From Mesaphorura yosii (lineage: Eukaryota > Arthropoda > Collembola > Poduromorpha > Tullbergiidae), in the NCBI GenBank assembly GCA_009869945.1, contig WIXG01000142.1, positions 115,210 to 179,209 on the forward strand: a DNA stretch of 64,000 nt, read 5' to 3'. Positions within the stretch are counted from its first letter, which is position 1. Each line of letters starts with the position of its first letter. The position numbers were made by a program, and so were the translations under genes. Below, piece after piece: positions 1-9,873 of the stretch. Under the pieces are notes generated by a model. That model did no database searches, had not been told where the DNA came from, and saw only the letters and a program-made list of their open reading frames with translations.

Positions 1-3000
1 ATCGGCTCCGTGACGTTTCGCGTCAGATGCGTCTTGATATTAAAAGTTTTCCGACAATACGACGCAAGTCGCCGCGTAATGAACATAAATGCCAAATCAG
101 CGCAGCGCGGCAGAGCAGGACAAAGTTAAATGCCAGCGAATGGCGAATAATGTTGTCTTATCAAACACATGCACAAGAAAATATGCAATTTGATTCTTTA
201 TGCCGAATCCCTTCGCAAGCATGCCTGTGCTTTGGGCTTTCGTCTCTGCGTGCCGCGAGCATGGCGTGAGACGCGAGATTGAGTCAGAGTCAGGATTTAG
301 AGCTTGCGCTTGGCTTGAATTCCCCTGCCAGTCGTGTATAATAAATTCATAGGCCGGGACTGCAGCAATAAATTTAAATTACTCATTTCTGTGCCAGTTT
401 CCAGTGCAGGCTGAAGAAGGCAACCACGATATATTTTCTGCAGTGAAAGTGAAAGTGACATTGGCACGAAAGGAGAAAGGCGAAAGACGAAATCGGAATC
501 TTCAAAGATGAAGAATTAAATTAAATCCAAATATCGCTTCAATTCGTCGATTACATCGATTTTCAATTTCCAATTTCGTGATCCCGCGAATTTTTGATTT
601 ACTGAGTCGGGCTCGTACTCAACAGCTTCGCTTTTCGGCAGCTGAAGATTTGATGTGAGAATTTTACTCAGTTTACACATAAACTCGTCGTGGTTAAGCT
701 TCACGTTCGCGCTAATTCAATTACTCCTCGAATTACGTTGGCTTTTATATATATCCAAGCAACCAATTTCATTTATTAAGCCACATCTTGCTTCTGCCAA
801 GAAAAGTTTTGTCAAACAACGAAAAGCTGAAGCTCAGCTCAGCTAGAATCGGAGAAACTTCAATTTATCAAACACGCCAGCTGCCTTTTGACTTCTGACA
901 ATTGACAATACTGCACTACTCGCTGTCGATGCTGAGAAATGAAGGATGTTCTTTACGACAAAGCGTCGCTGTCACTGGAAGCGGAACGAACGCGAAAGGG
1001 AAAAAGGCATCATTTGTTCTACTTTCGCTTCCGCTGGAGCAGCACTTCATCACATTCTGCACATCGTACGTGTACTTACCGCATTTTATCGCAATTTGCC
1101 GTGCTGCAAATTGAAAGTGGTTGAATGAAGACGTTTAGACGTTAAAGTTCGCGAATTGAACGAAAAAAGACAGAAGAGAAGCACCAAAATTGTTCTTAAT
1201 CTTCTTCGGCGTCTGTAGAGAAACGAAAACTACGCTGAATTGCTTGAGACTTGAGGAGACAGCCACAATCACAATAAACACAGCCACATCGCACTTTATT
1301 TTACTGCCTGGTCTGAATCGTCACTGCGATGCGACTGATGATGACTACAGATTACACTGAACACAGTACGCCGCTGCTGTTCGCGTAACAAATATAAAAG
1401 ACAAAGGAACTTTGTACAAATACACACGTACGCCTTGCTGACGAAATGTTGCAGCTACAAAGTACGACCAACTACGACTGCAGTGAAAGTTCCAGCGGAC
1501 ACGGAGCTCTTATACCGTCCAAGCCACGGTTACGGACGGCGTACGGCTCCAGTCTTCAGCGCTCAGTGCCACTATAGGGAAAAATGTCCGTGAGAGCTTC
1601 GTAATTGCCAGAGTCGGAGTCAGAGTCAGAGTCATACAGACTTTTTCTTTCTGTCTTGCATCAGCCAACAGCGGGTAGTCTTTTCCTGCGAGTTGGAGAA
1701 AGTCTCGTGCTTTCTCCAACGCATCACGCAACGCACACACACGAAAAACAAGTTATCTGTGACTCAACGTCCATGCTACCTGTCCCTTGTCCACGAAACT
1801 TAACAAATTTTTGTTTACATTTGTAACTTTGTCCGTTCCTTTTCAGCTTCGACTGAGCTGGCTGGCTTCTTTCTTTCATCAACAACTCAAACAGGACGAC
1901 TGGACACGACACGACAAAGCAAAAAAGGGCACACAATTTAAGTTCAAGATCTTTCAAACTCCGCATTGTAATGTTAAATGCGGACCGCTATAAACAATTT
2001 AGAAGTTTCTGTTTCGTGCACGCACGCACGAGTCTTAAAAGTAAGGGATTTACACTCATAATTTTTTTCACTACTTCTATTTATTTATTACTTTAACTTT
2101 CTTTCTGCTCCTTCTGCCGTGAACAGCTATTACATTGCATTGCATCGTTGTCCGAGTTTAGAGCCCATTAAATCGCAGAGCATTGGGTAATAGAATATGT
2201 ATGTACGAGCCAATAAACATAAACACACTAATTGCAGATAAGAAAACTCCGAAATGGGTACATAAAAGTAAAGAAAGTTTATCCAATAAAACGACGTCTT
2301 GAATTAATTGAATAAACTCTGACCAGTCTGGTTTTTGTTCTTTACCACTCTTATTGACAGAATAAAATGGGCTTGAATGATTCATAATCCTCCACTGAAG
2401 TGGTACAAAAGTTCCAGGCTATTGCTGTTTGCCACCTGTTGAGGCATTACTTTGCTTGTTCATCAATGTCCATCCAACTGACAGATGAGTTTCTCCACAG
2501 CCAAGCGTGTAAGAATGCCTTTCTTGAAAGGCTGCACCAACTTTGGCAAGTTTCGGAGTTTGGACAGGCAGATCAGTTCGTGCTCACGTAATTCGATCTG
2601 AGTGCCTCACTATTCTTTTCTGTTATATGAGCTTCCAGATCCACAAACCAGGTTTTTGAGGTAACTCGATCGCGCCTGGAAACTAAATTACATCATATTT
2701 CAATTTCAGTACATGAAATTGCCGTAATTAATAATGCATTTTCTGAGTACGCAGGTAAAACGCGAGCAGTGAAAGTGAAAGTGGTTCATCTCTTCATTTT
2801 AATGAGAGAATCTGAATTTCCTCTCATTCTTGAATTACATCTCATCCTGAAGAACACAAGAACGGTAATTCTGGAGATACAATTTCGTTGGAGCATTAAG
2901 TAAAAACGAAAACATAAGGCAGGGGAAGGAGAAGTTTTTCTCACCATAAAACCGGCAACTGCCACTGCGAATTGCGAATTGTGTTTATTTATTTAATTTG

Positions 3001-5340
3001 TCTAAAGTGCATTTATCATACTCCACTGAGAATACTACGGACAAGATGAGATTTGTGTTGCCTTTTTTGACTATATGGAGGCTGGAACTGGAAAGTACTA
3101 CTCAAGCACGGACGCCTGGATAAGTAAGTAAGCACACGTTTTAGATTACCGCATTACAACATTTTATGATTTCTCTTCCTCTGATACGGATCTCGGATCA
3201 CTTATCTTTATCTCAGGCTGTAATGTCTTCTCAGATGGATTCCGCTCGCGTTTGCGTTAACCGCCCGCCTGTCTGCCTGCGTTGTCGTAAAATGATCAAA
3301 TGGAACAAGAATTCCGTGCCTTTGGAGAATCGAGAGTTCTCAATTTTCCGTCCTCCACGCACCTGAGTCAGTCGTCTGAATTGAAGGGACCAGAGCGAAC
3401 GGACGCGTGACGAGTCTGTGAGACTGGGAAAAGTGCGCATTATTTTATGGAAGCCATTAAAATTATTTCTAAATTGATTTTGATATTGCGGACATTAAAA
3501 AGTACTTTCTTTAGTGGGAAGAAGGCAATGCCAATGCGGGTCATGTCGCAATGCAGTGCGGGCCTATGGAAAGACAGACAAAGAACAATTCTGCAATTCT
3601 CTTATGAATTCGCATCCGCACTCAGCGAAGTTTTAAAATGTCTGGAGAAAGAAGGAATTCGCCGTCGCGTCGTGGCTGCAGAGTAGATTGCAGGACGGAG
3701 CATTAAATGAAAAGCACTTGTGCGAGTCTCATATTTTCTTGTCCATTCCGTAAATTGGTCCCTGAGCTCGCCGTCGCTGGTAGGTCGGTCGGTCATGGAG
3801 TTCTTGTGTGCCTGTACAGTACAAGCGAGGTTTGTGGCGAGAAAAATGGAGAGGAAGTCTGAATCAAGCCAGAAACCAGGAGGAAGTGCAGCGTGGATGA
3901 AGCGGACAAACAACGCGAGATGAAAGATGAGATCCAGCCTCCATAAATGGAATTGTCTTGTCAGTATTTCACTACGACTCTTCCGTCTTCCGTAATAAAA
4001 TGCGTACTTTCACCACCGCAATTGTTAGTTGCATTTGATTTTGTGTATAAAAGATTAAAAAAATTCTAGCGCATGACCTAAATTTTGTAATTAATTAAAT
4101 GCAAGTGAAGCTTTTCTTGTCCTTTTCACCTATTTGTCATTTCGACCGAGTAAAAGATGGTTTTAACAAAGGAGCATCGTTTCAGTATGAAGAGGCAAGG
4201 CAAACATTGAAACAAAGCATGACGCAGGCAGGGAGCTAAAGTGCTGACTAGCTGAAGCTCCGAATCTGGGAAACCAATTTGCATGAACAGCTTTCGTTCA
4301 TATATCAATCTTCATGTTTACTTTGCCCTCCTGGTACGAACGAAACAGTGAACAACGTGACTGGCCAGAAGTCTCCGGCAGACAATAAATACAGTACAAA
4401 ACGAGTCAAGTCAAGACCGCAAGCAGAGCGACCAGTGCTTGGTACGAATTCATGGTTCAGTTTCTGGTTCCGATAAGTGACTTCCTGTGAGCGAGATGGG
4501 CTCGGATTTGGCGAAAAGTGAAACCTCCATCAACATCATGCAAGCTCGAACGGACGACTTTGACTTTGCCAGAGTTTATATTTTGGCTTCTCGTTCCGGT
4601 TGAGTACATATTTGGAACAGAGCAAGATCAATCTTCCAAACAGGAACTGAGAATCTAAAATTTGAAGCTACGCGCCATGTAAGCGTGAAATATGAAAGTA
4701 GTGATAACGGCTCATTAGTATTGGAGTCAGATAATGGCGAGCAAGCTGAGTCCGCTCATTCTCAGGCCTCACGTTGGTTTCAGGCAAGACGCAAGATACA
4801 TTCATTTCACGTGCACGTGTACGAAGCTAAGGTGCCAAGAGACGACGACGAGGAGCAAGTGTAATTTATTCAGATTCAGGCGACTTGCTGACAATGAACG
4901 AAATCCATCGAGAATCAACTGCGGCTACATTTATTCGGCTTGCGTGGTGCGGTGGAGGAAAAGACATGTTGAGAATGTGGATTTGGATACTGCTGCTAAG
5001 AAACTTTGCAACAAGATAAGTTTCGCCTGCTCTGCACGTGCCACTCAAATGTCCGGCTGCCGGCTGCAATTTCTGTCTCTAAGATTACACCTGCTCCTTT
5101 GTTTCTTGATCACGATTCTAATAAGATTTGGGATGACCGATTTTGAAATGAAGATCAGGTCGGTCAAGCTCCTTGTCTTGATCTGCATGCTGAAGTACAT
5201 TGGAGGACAACTTCTTGAAACAAAGACAGACGTCTGCACTTCGCCGCCTTCACCTTCAAATGTTTGGAAGAATCATGCTCTTTGTTTTGCTTCACAACAA
5301 TCTATTCAAATGCTCTTAATGCATAAGAATGAAGCGATGA
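1..5340. other. Region with no supported gene
   Basis: I see no exon chain or family match here. It holds a short GAGTCA-type hexamer run (1611-1634), two copies of a 17-base GAAAGTG-rich motif (441-457 and 2767-2783) and a 205-codon open frame on the plus strand (4734-5351) whose composition (rich in Arg, Cys and Leu, no recognisable domain) looks accidental. Two short minus-strand frames (516-704 and 2158-2385) look somewhat protein-like but have no clear splice partners. Confidence 0.55.
1611..1634. repeat. GAGTC[G/A] hexamer tandem repeat
   Basis: Four consecutive hexamers, the first GAGTCG and the next three GAGTCA, read directly from the sequence. A simple microsatellite-like run with no associated gene. 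Confidence 0.8.
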
Positions 5341-5341
5341 T

Positions 5342-5347
5342 TTTATT
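5342..5347 (-). terminator. Poly(A) signal AATAAA for the SRI-domain gene
   Basis: The plus strand reads TTTATT, giving AATAAA on the minus strand about 240 bases beyond the stop codon of the SRI-domain gene. Position and orientation fit its 3' end, but the cleavage site is inferred. Confidence 0.45.
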
Positions 5348-5587
5348 CTAAAATAAGTTCAACCAGGATTTGGTAATAAATTAATTGTGACTAATAAACT
5401 TATAAAACTTAAAAGACAGAATGAGAATGAGAATGGGGTCCTGTTTCTCCTTTCCTCTGTCGAAATTCTGCTTCCGACGCCTGGCTGCTGGCTCATTCTC
5501 TCGTGATATCTTCAAACTATCCTGAAACTCTGGAATACTTCATCCTACAATGAATTTAGTTCGGAAGAGTGCGCCGTGTCCATCACG

Positions 5588-6526
5588 CTACGATTCAGGG
5601 TTCATGATATCCGGTGGTTGCATGCCAGCCCTCCTGAATTTGTTGGACACATACTTTTCTATTTTTGCCTTGTCTGGAATTAATCATTAATCATGTCACT
5701 TCGGTCCCTTAAAGTGTTAACTGAATTGTGTTTACCTCTTGCAAACCCTTTCTTCAGTGCCTTGTGAGTCAACTTCTTGGCCAACCATTTAAACTCATTT
5801 TCGTTCTCAATGACCTTGTTCCTTAAATAGGGCATCAGGACATCAATCACAAGTTTGGCTCCATCTGCTTTGTCCTCGTAGGTGAACTGCTGTGGTTGAG
5901 GAGATGCAATGCTGTCTTTTGGCTTCTTAATCTTGACCAGTTTTTCGTCCTCCAGGTTGGAATCTCCTTTCTTTCTTTTTGGGCTGCCACCAGTCTTTTG
6001 CTCATAGCTTTCTGTAATCACCTTACGAGGAATTTTCCAGTCCCTAACGAAAACAAGGACATGAACACATTCCTCTCAACCTTGCATGCGGTGATCTTAC
6101 AAATTCTTACTTATCACGTTCCCCAATTCCTGAGCTTAAAGTTGGCGGTGATTCCAATTCGCGCTGACGCTGTGGATGCTGAAATTGATGAGGTAGTACA
6201 TCGGATTCATCATCGGCCGCCATTTCCTTCACTTCAGCTTCAAGACACTCCAAAAAATCGTCATCGGATTCAGTGTACTTTCTTCTGGAAGTGGCTTTGG
6301 GTCCAGACACGATGACCGTCGAACGAACTTCGTTTTTTGGGGGTTCAAATTGAGGACTACAAATTTCAAATGCACTTCCGCTGGAGCTTGAGTTCGAGCT
6401 GCACGTGGAGGGGCTCATGCTGGAGCAATTTGATTCGTCGTCACGGATCAGAGACACGTCCTTCTCCTTGAAGGGCGCTGCCGGCGGATGTCGGACCAGG
6501 TCAATTGTTATGCGAGTACGTTCCAT
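5588..6526 (-). CDS. Small SRI-domain (Set2-Rpb1 interacting) nuclear protein
   Basis: Three exons on the minus strand: 6526-6111, 6043-5736 and 5673-5588. Introns have GTAAG/GTAAA donors and TTAG/CCAG acceptors. Joined length is 810 nt, 269 residues. Start ATG at 6526 has a purine at -3 and G at +4. The N-terminal half has a Ser/Cys-rich tract (about residues 32-52) and acidic patches; PKRKK (160-164) looks like a nuclear localisation signal. Residues about 197-258 match the SRI fold of SETD2: a hydrophobic helix ending LMPY, then FKWLAKKLTH, then a basic helix KIEKYVSNKF. In SETD2 this domain binds the phosphorylated C-terminal tail of RNA polymerase II (family knowledge). No SET or WW domain is visible, so this is a separate adaptor-like protein rather than the methyltransferase. 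The SRI assignment is from recalled similarity. An out-of-frame upstream ORF overlaps the start, so an alternative N-terminus is possible. Confidence 0.68.
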
Positions 6527-7114
6527 CTTCGAATTTGAATGCCCGATTTTCAGTTAGTTCTGACGCAGAACTCTGTAATTGAAGAATAATTTTCTGCCTG
6601 CTTCCTGCTTCAAAACGTATGCGACAGGAACCTTCAGGAGACACGTCAACACAAACACTACTATTCTGATTCTTATCAAATTGATGAAAACTATCACTAT
6701 CACCAGCCACAAGGGAACGCAAGACGCATTATACTGCCCGACTTCGAGTTGACACACATAAAGAATACAGAAAAGAACAAATCTTTAGACGCTCAACTCG
6801 TTCATCAGTAGATTCTTTCCTATCCCATTGTGTATTTGCGTTGCGTTGAATCGCAATTTCGTAACCCCAAATCATGCTGACTGCTGATTGAACCTTAAGC
6901 AGCGGCGGCACGTACATACAAAAACGAAGCCACGACCACAAGCGCCTTGAGCATTGAGAAATAAATAGTAAATAGAAATGAATAGAAATGAATTGTAGAT
7001 AAAATACTGCCTATTCTCCGAATCTCATAAAAACGAAAGTCCAGAAGCGGGCTCAAGTTGAGGGATGGTTGCACTGGCCGATGGGAAACCGTCAGCACGT
7101 GTCCGAGCACAGCA
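6527..7114. other. 5' flank of the SRI gene with overlapping upstream ORF
   Basis: No separate gene is supported. On the minus strand a frame open from about 6731 down to 6501 overlaps the SRI-gene start in another frame; its composition is moderately protein-like. The remainder to 7114 is the decayed region beyond the last recognisable P450 residue. Confidence 0.5.
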
Positions 7115-8324
7115 CCAGCGAAGGGCTCCGAGTAGAACTCCTGGTGGTGGTGGATTCCGTAGATTTCGCTCACTCGTCCTGGTCTCCACCACGAGGCCTG
7201 GCACCTCTCACCTCCTCACACACCGCCGTGCAGCGACGCTGGAGGAGTACAGCCGCAATACTTCGCATACAAACATGTCCAAATACGGAAACTTCATGAG
7301 GGTGTCGTAGTCAAGGCGAGAGCCGCCGTCACCCTCCATGGCACCTGAAATCTCCTCGTGGAGCCTTCGCTGCGCCTTGGGGTTCATCGCCAACTCATAA
7401 AGTCCGTACATCAAGAGCGTGGCAGGGCCCTTCCATCCCCGCAAAGAAAAACACGAACGACTGCGACAAGAGAAGCTCCTCCGAGAGCCGGTCGCCGTCA
7501 CGGGTAGCCTCCGTCAGGAGCTGGAGGAGGTCGTCCTTCTCTCCTCGCTCCTCGCGGCTCCTCATTAAATTTTCGATGGTTGCCCTGAAGAAGTGGACCG
7601 CTTAGGGGTCGGGGCGAATGAGGTTGAAGAGGTTGGCAAGGCGGAAGAGTCAGGGCACGAGTTGCGGCTGTCGGTGTCGCACTATCGCCCTCTGCTCCTC
7701 CCTTGTGTACGGGGAGTTGTTGTCATTTGATTCGAGTATTCCCCTGTCTTCCAAACAAAGGACAGAGGAGGCGATGAGCTGAAGGAGGTATTTGTTGATG
7801 GGGCCCACAAACTCCAGCAGAGACCCCTCGGCGTGTCCCAGTTGCTCCCGGAGGAAGGCCACGAGCTCCGTCGGGGAGTCGTGGAGGCGCTAGTGGATTC
7901 GGCGGATTCTGGAGGTGGAAAAAGCCTGATAGAGGATGACTTTGAGGCGCTTCCACTCCTCCCCAGTGGCAAAGCTGAGCATTTTGTTCCTTGTGGGGTC
8001 AGAGTGGGAGCCTGGCGAGTGACGATCAGGGAAGTGAGGAAAGTCCCGCTGACTGACGGTCTTGGCGAGGTCCAAATCGATGAGCATCAGAGCGGAGCCA
8101 GCGTAAGCGGCTGATTTGACTACAGCACCGTACTTGAGCGCCTGATAAGTCTCGCACTCCCGCATCCGAAGAATGTTGGGGTCATTTCCAGTGACTTCGT
8201 TGGAACTGAGGTCAAGAAGCTGGGATGGAGCTGGAGGTTTCATCAGGAGGACGTATTTGCGGATGAGGGCCACCAGGACGGCCTCGACGGAAACAAATCC
8301 AGCGGTTTGCAGTACAAGATACAT
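7115..8324 (-). pseudogene. Cytochrome P450 (CYP3-clan-like) pseudogene, intronless, no heme loop
   Basis: Reading the minus strand from 8324 gives one intronless P450-like run. It has a hydrophobic N-terminus, a PPAP hinge, RDFPHFPDRH, GEEWKRLKVILYQAF (C-helix region), an I-helix stretch FFFAGMEG followed by LYELAMNP, the K-helix ExxR as EVLRLY, and the piece YGIHHHQEFYSEPF. The frame is broken by in-frame stops at 7890-7892 (TAG), 7650-7652 (TGA) and 7602-7604 (TAA). A one-base shift follows near 7425-7430 in the I-helix, then a stop at 7208-7210 and another shift before 7173. The heme-binding cysteine loop never appears. P450s are heme monooxygenases of detoxification and hormone metabolism; this copy cannot make one. 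Absence of introns across about 400 codons suggests a retrocopy. It lies 63 bp downstream of the secreted-peptide gene on the same strand. Confidence 0.85.
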
Positions 8325-8387
8325 TTTGTGCTGATTGTAATGAGTTAAGTTGGAAGACTGACCGAGGGCCGCAATTAGCCGAGCATT

Positions 8388-8699
8388 TTAGGTATCCATC
8401 TTTGTGTGGATGTCCTTGATCGAGTCAACCTTTTTGTTGATCTCCTTATCGATCTCGGTATCTACGTATAGATGGGAAAGAAAAGAAAATCTCAATCTAA
8501 TATGATTAGATTAGGTCGTATTACCGAGAGGCGGCTTGACTCTTGCCAGGGTGTCATTGATGGCTGTTAGATAAGGAATAAACCAATCCACTGGAGTTGC
8601 GCCCGGCTGAGAGTAACTGGCGGAAGTGTTAGCAGGAGAAGCTCCTGCACACACACCAAAAATTGAAATACCAAAGACAGGGAACAAGAATAATTTCAT
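8388..8699 (-). CDS. Small secreted peptide, 82 residues, unknown family
   Basis: Two exons on the minus strand: 8699-8525 and 8461-8388. The donor is CTCG/GTAATA and the acceptor TACGTAG. Joined length is 249 nt, 82 residues plus TAA. The N-terminus is a clear signal peptide (basic Lys, then a hydrophobic run ending near residue 18-20, GVCAGA). The mature part has one N-glycosylation-type site near NTS and another at NDT, and ends in a charged, probably helical tail rich in Lys, Asp and Glu. After the signal peptide there are no cysteines, so it is not a disulfide-rich toxin or antimicrobial of the usual kind. I do not recognise a family. The P450 pseudogene begins 63 bp after its stop on the same strand. 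Confidence 0.6.
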
Positions 8700-9374
8700 A
8701 ACTGCGCAGTGGAGGTTGGAGCAACTTTAGATCTTCTTTCTCTTTGATTTGAATGGCGAATGCAGGATGTTGTTGAGATTTGGTTGGAACCGCAGCAAGA
8801 CACTCGTCCTCCTGTCTTCCTACTACACTTGCTAAATTCTTGATCGGACCTGTCTTGTGAAAGGCCGTGTGTGTAGGCCGTTGTTGGTGACCAGTCGCAT
8901 TAATGCAAGGAATTCATAATCTATTTTTCAGTTTTCACGCTCGTCTCGTTCGTAATTAGTACATAAAAAATATACGTGAAGTGCCTCGGCAAGTTTAGCC
9001 CATGCAATTTCATGCTCTAGGCGCATATGCTTTTGGAGCGGGCGAGAGGTTCATGCCCACCAGGCAGGCGAGAGACCTCACACCTTCATGGAAATGGACA
9101 ATAATCCACGTGGGACAACTGTGCCCGAGAAGTTTGCACTCATTCTCCGGGCAGGGCAAGTAATTGCGAGACCTTGAAACAAAAATTCAACGGAACAAGA
9201 ATGGAGGCACGTATTTTATGCAAATAGTATTACAATTTTGAGGTGCGGGTCTTAATTCTCATGCTCCAAGCCTCCATATGGGAAATCCGTTTAATAAGAC
9301 TAAAACTTGAACCAGCCAGGCCACATTTTAAAGAAATCCGAAGATTCCAGTGTTGCGTTTGTAGATAGAGCGTT
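8700..9374. other. Intergenic, nothing seen
   Basis: Upstream of the secreted-peptide gene and downstream of the membrane-protein gene. I found no exon, RNA gene or repeat I could support. Confidence 0.5.
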
Positions 9375-9380
9375 TTTATT
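9375..9380 (-). terminator. Candidate poly(A) signal AATAAA for the cysteine-module membrane protein
   Basis: The plus strand reads TTTATT, so AATAAA on the minus strand, about 490 bases past the stop codon at 9874. It is the nearest canonical hexamer I noticed; use of this site is inferred. Confidence 0.3.
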
Positions 9381-9873
9381 TCCAGTACCCGAGTAGGATT
9401 AGAAAATGTTCTAGTATTACGAGAGGACGAGCTACGAAGGTCCTGCGGAATGAAATTAAAAAGAGCTGAATAAATTACACTTTCTCGTACGGAACGAGAC
9501 TGGGATTAGGCATTCAGTGTTCTCTACGGGGAAGGTTACCGGTGCTTAATTAATGTTAATTAACTTAACCAGCTAATGCATTAGTTGCAACTCTTAAGAA
9601 CTTGTCCTGGCCTAGTCCTAGTCAGACATTAAGTCAAACTCCTTATTGCAATATCTGAGTATATGAGATCCTGCGAAGTGAATTAAATTAACTCTACGTT
9701 CCACCGCCATTCCCGTTCTTCCTTGCATTTGCATTCGTGTACACGAGGGAACTCGTCTGTGTTGGTTCTTCGTCGATTGAAGTCGACAAAATTGGATTTT
9801 CTGGTCTGTTCACTACGGAACGAAGAAAAAACAACACAAACATCGTTCATCAGATATTTGACATGGCATGGCT

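Noticed and set aside
6895-7120. Continuation of the P450 after EPF as a heme-binding region
   Set aside because: No F-x-x-G-x-R-x-C-x-G pattern in any minus frame; the similarity stops near 7115.
7833-8114. Plus-strand frame opposite the P450
   Set aside because: Antisense shadow of P450 codons.
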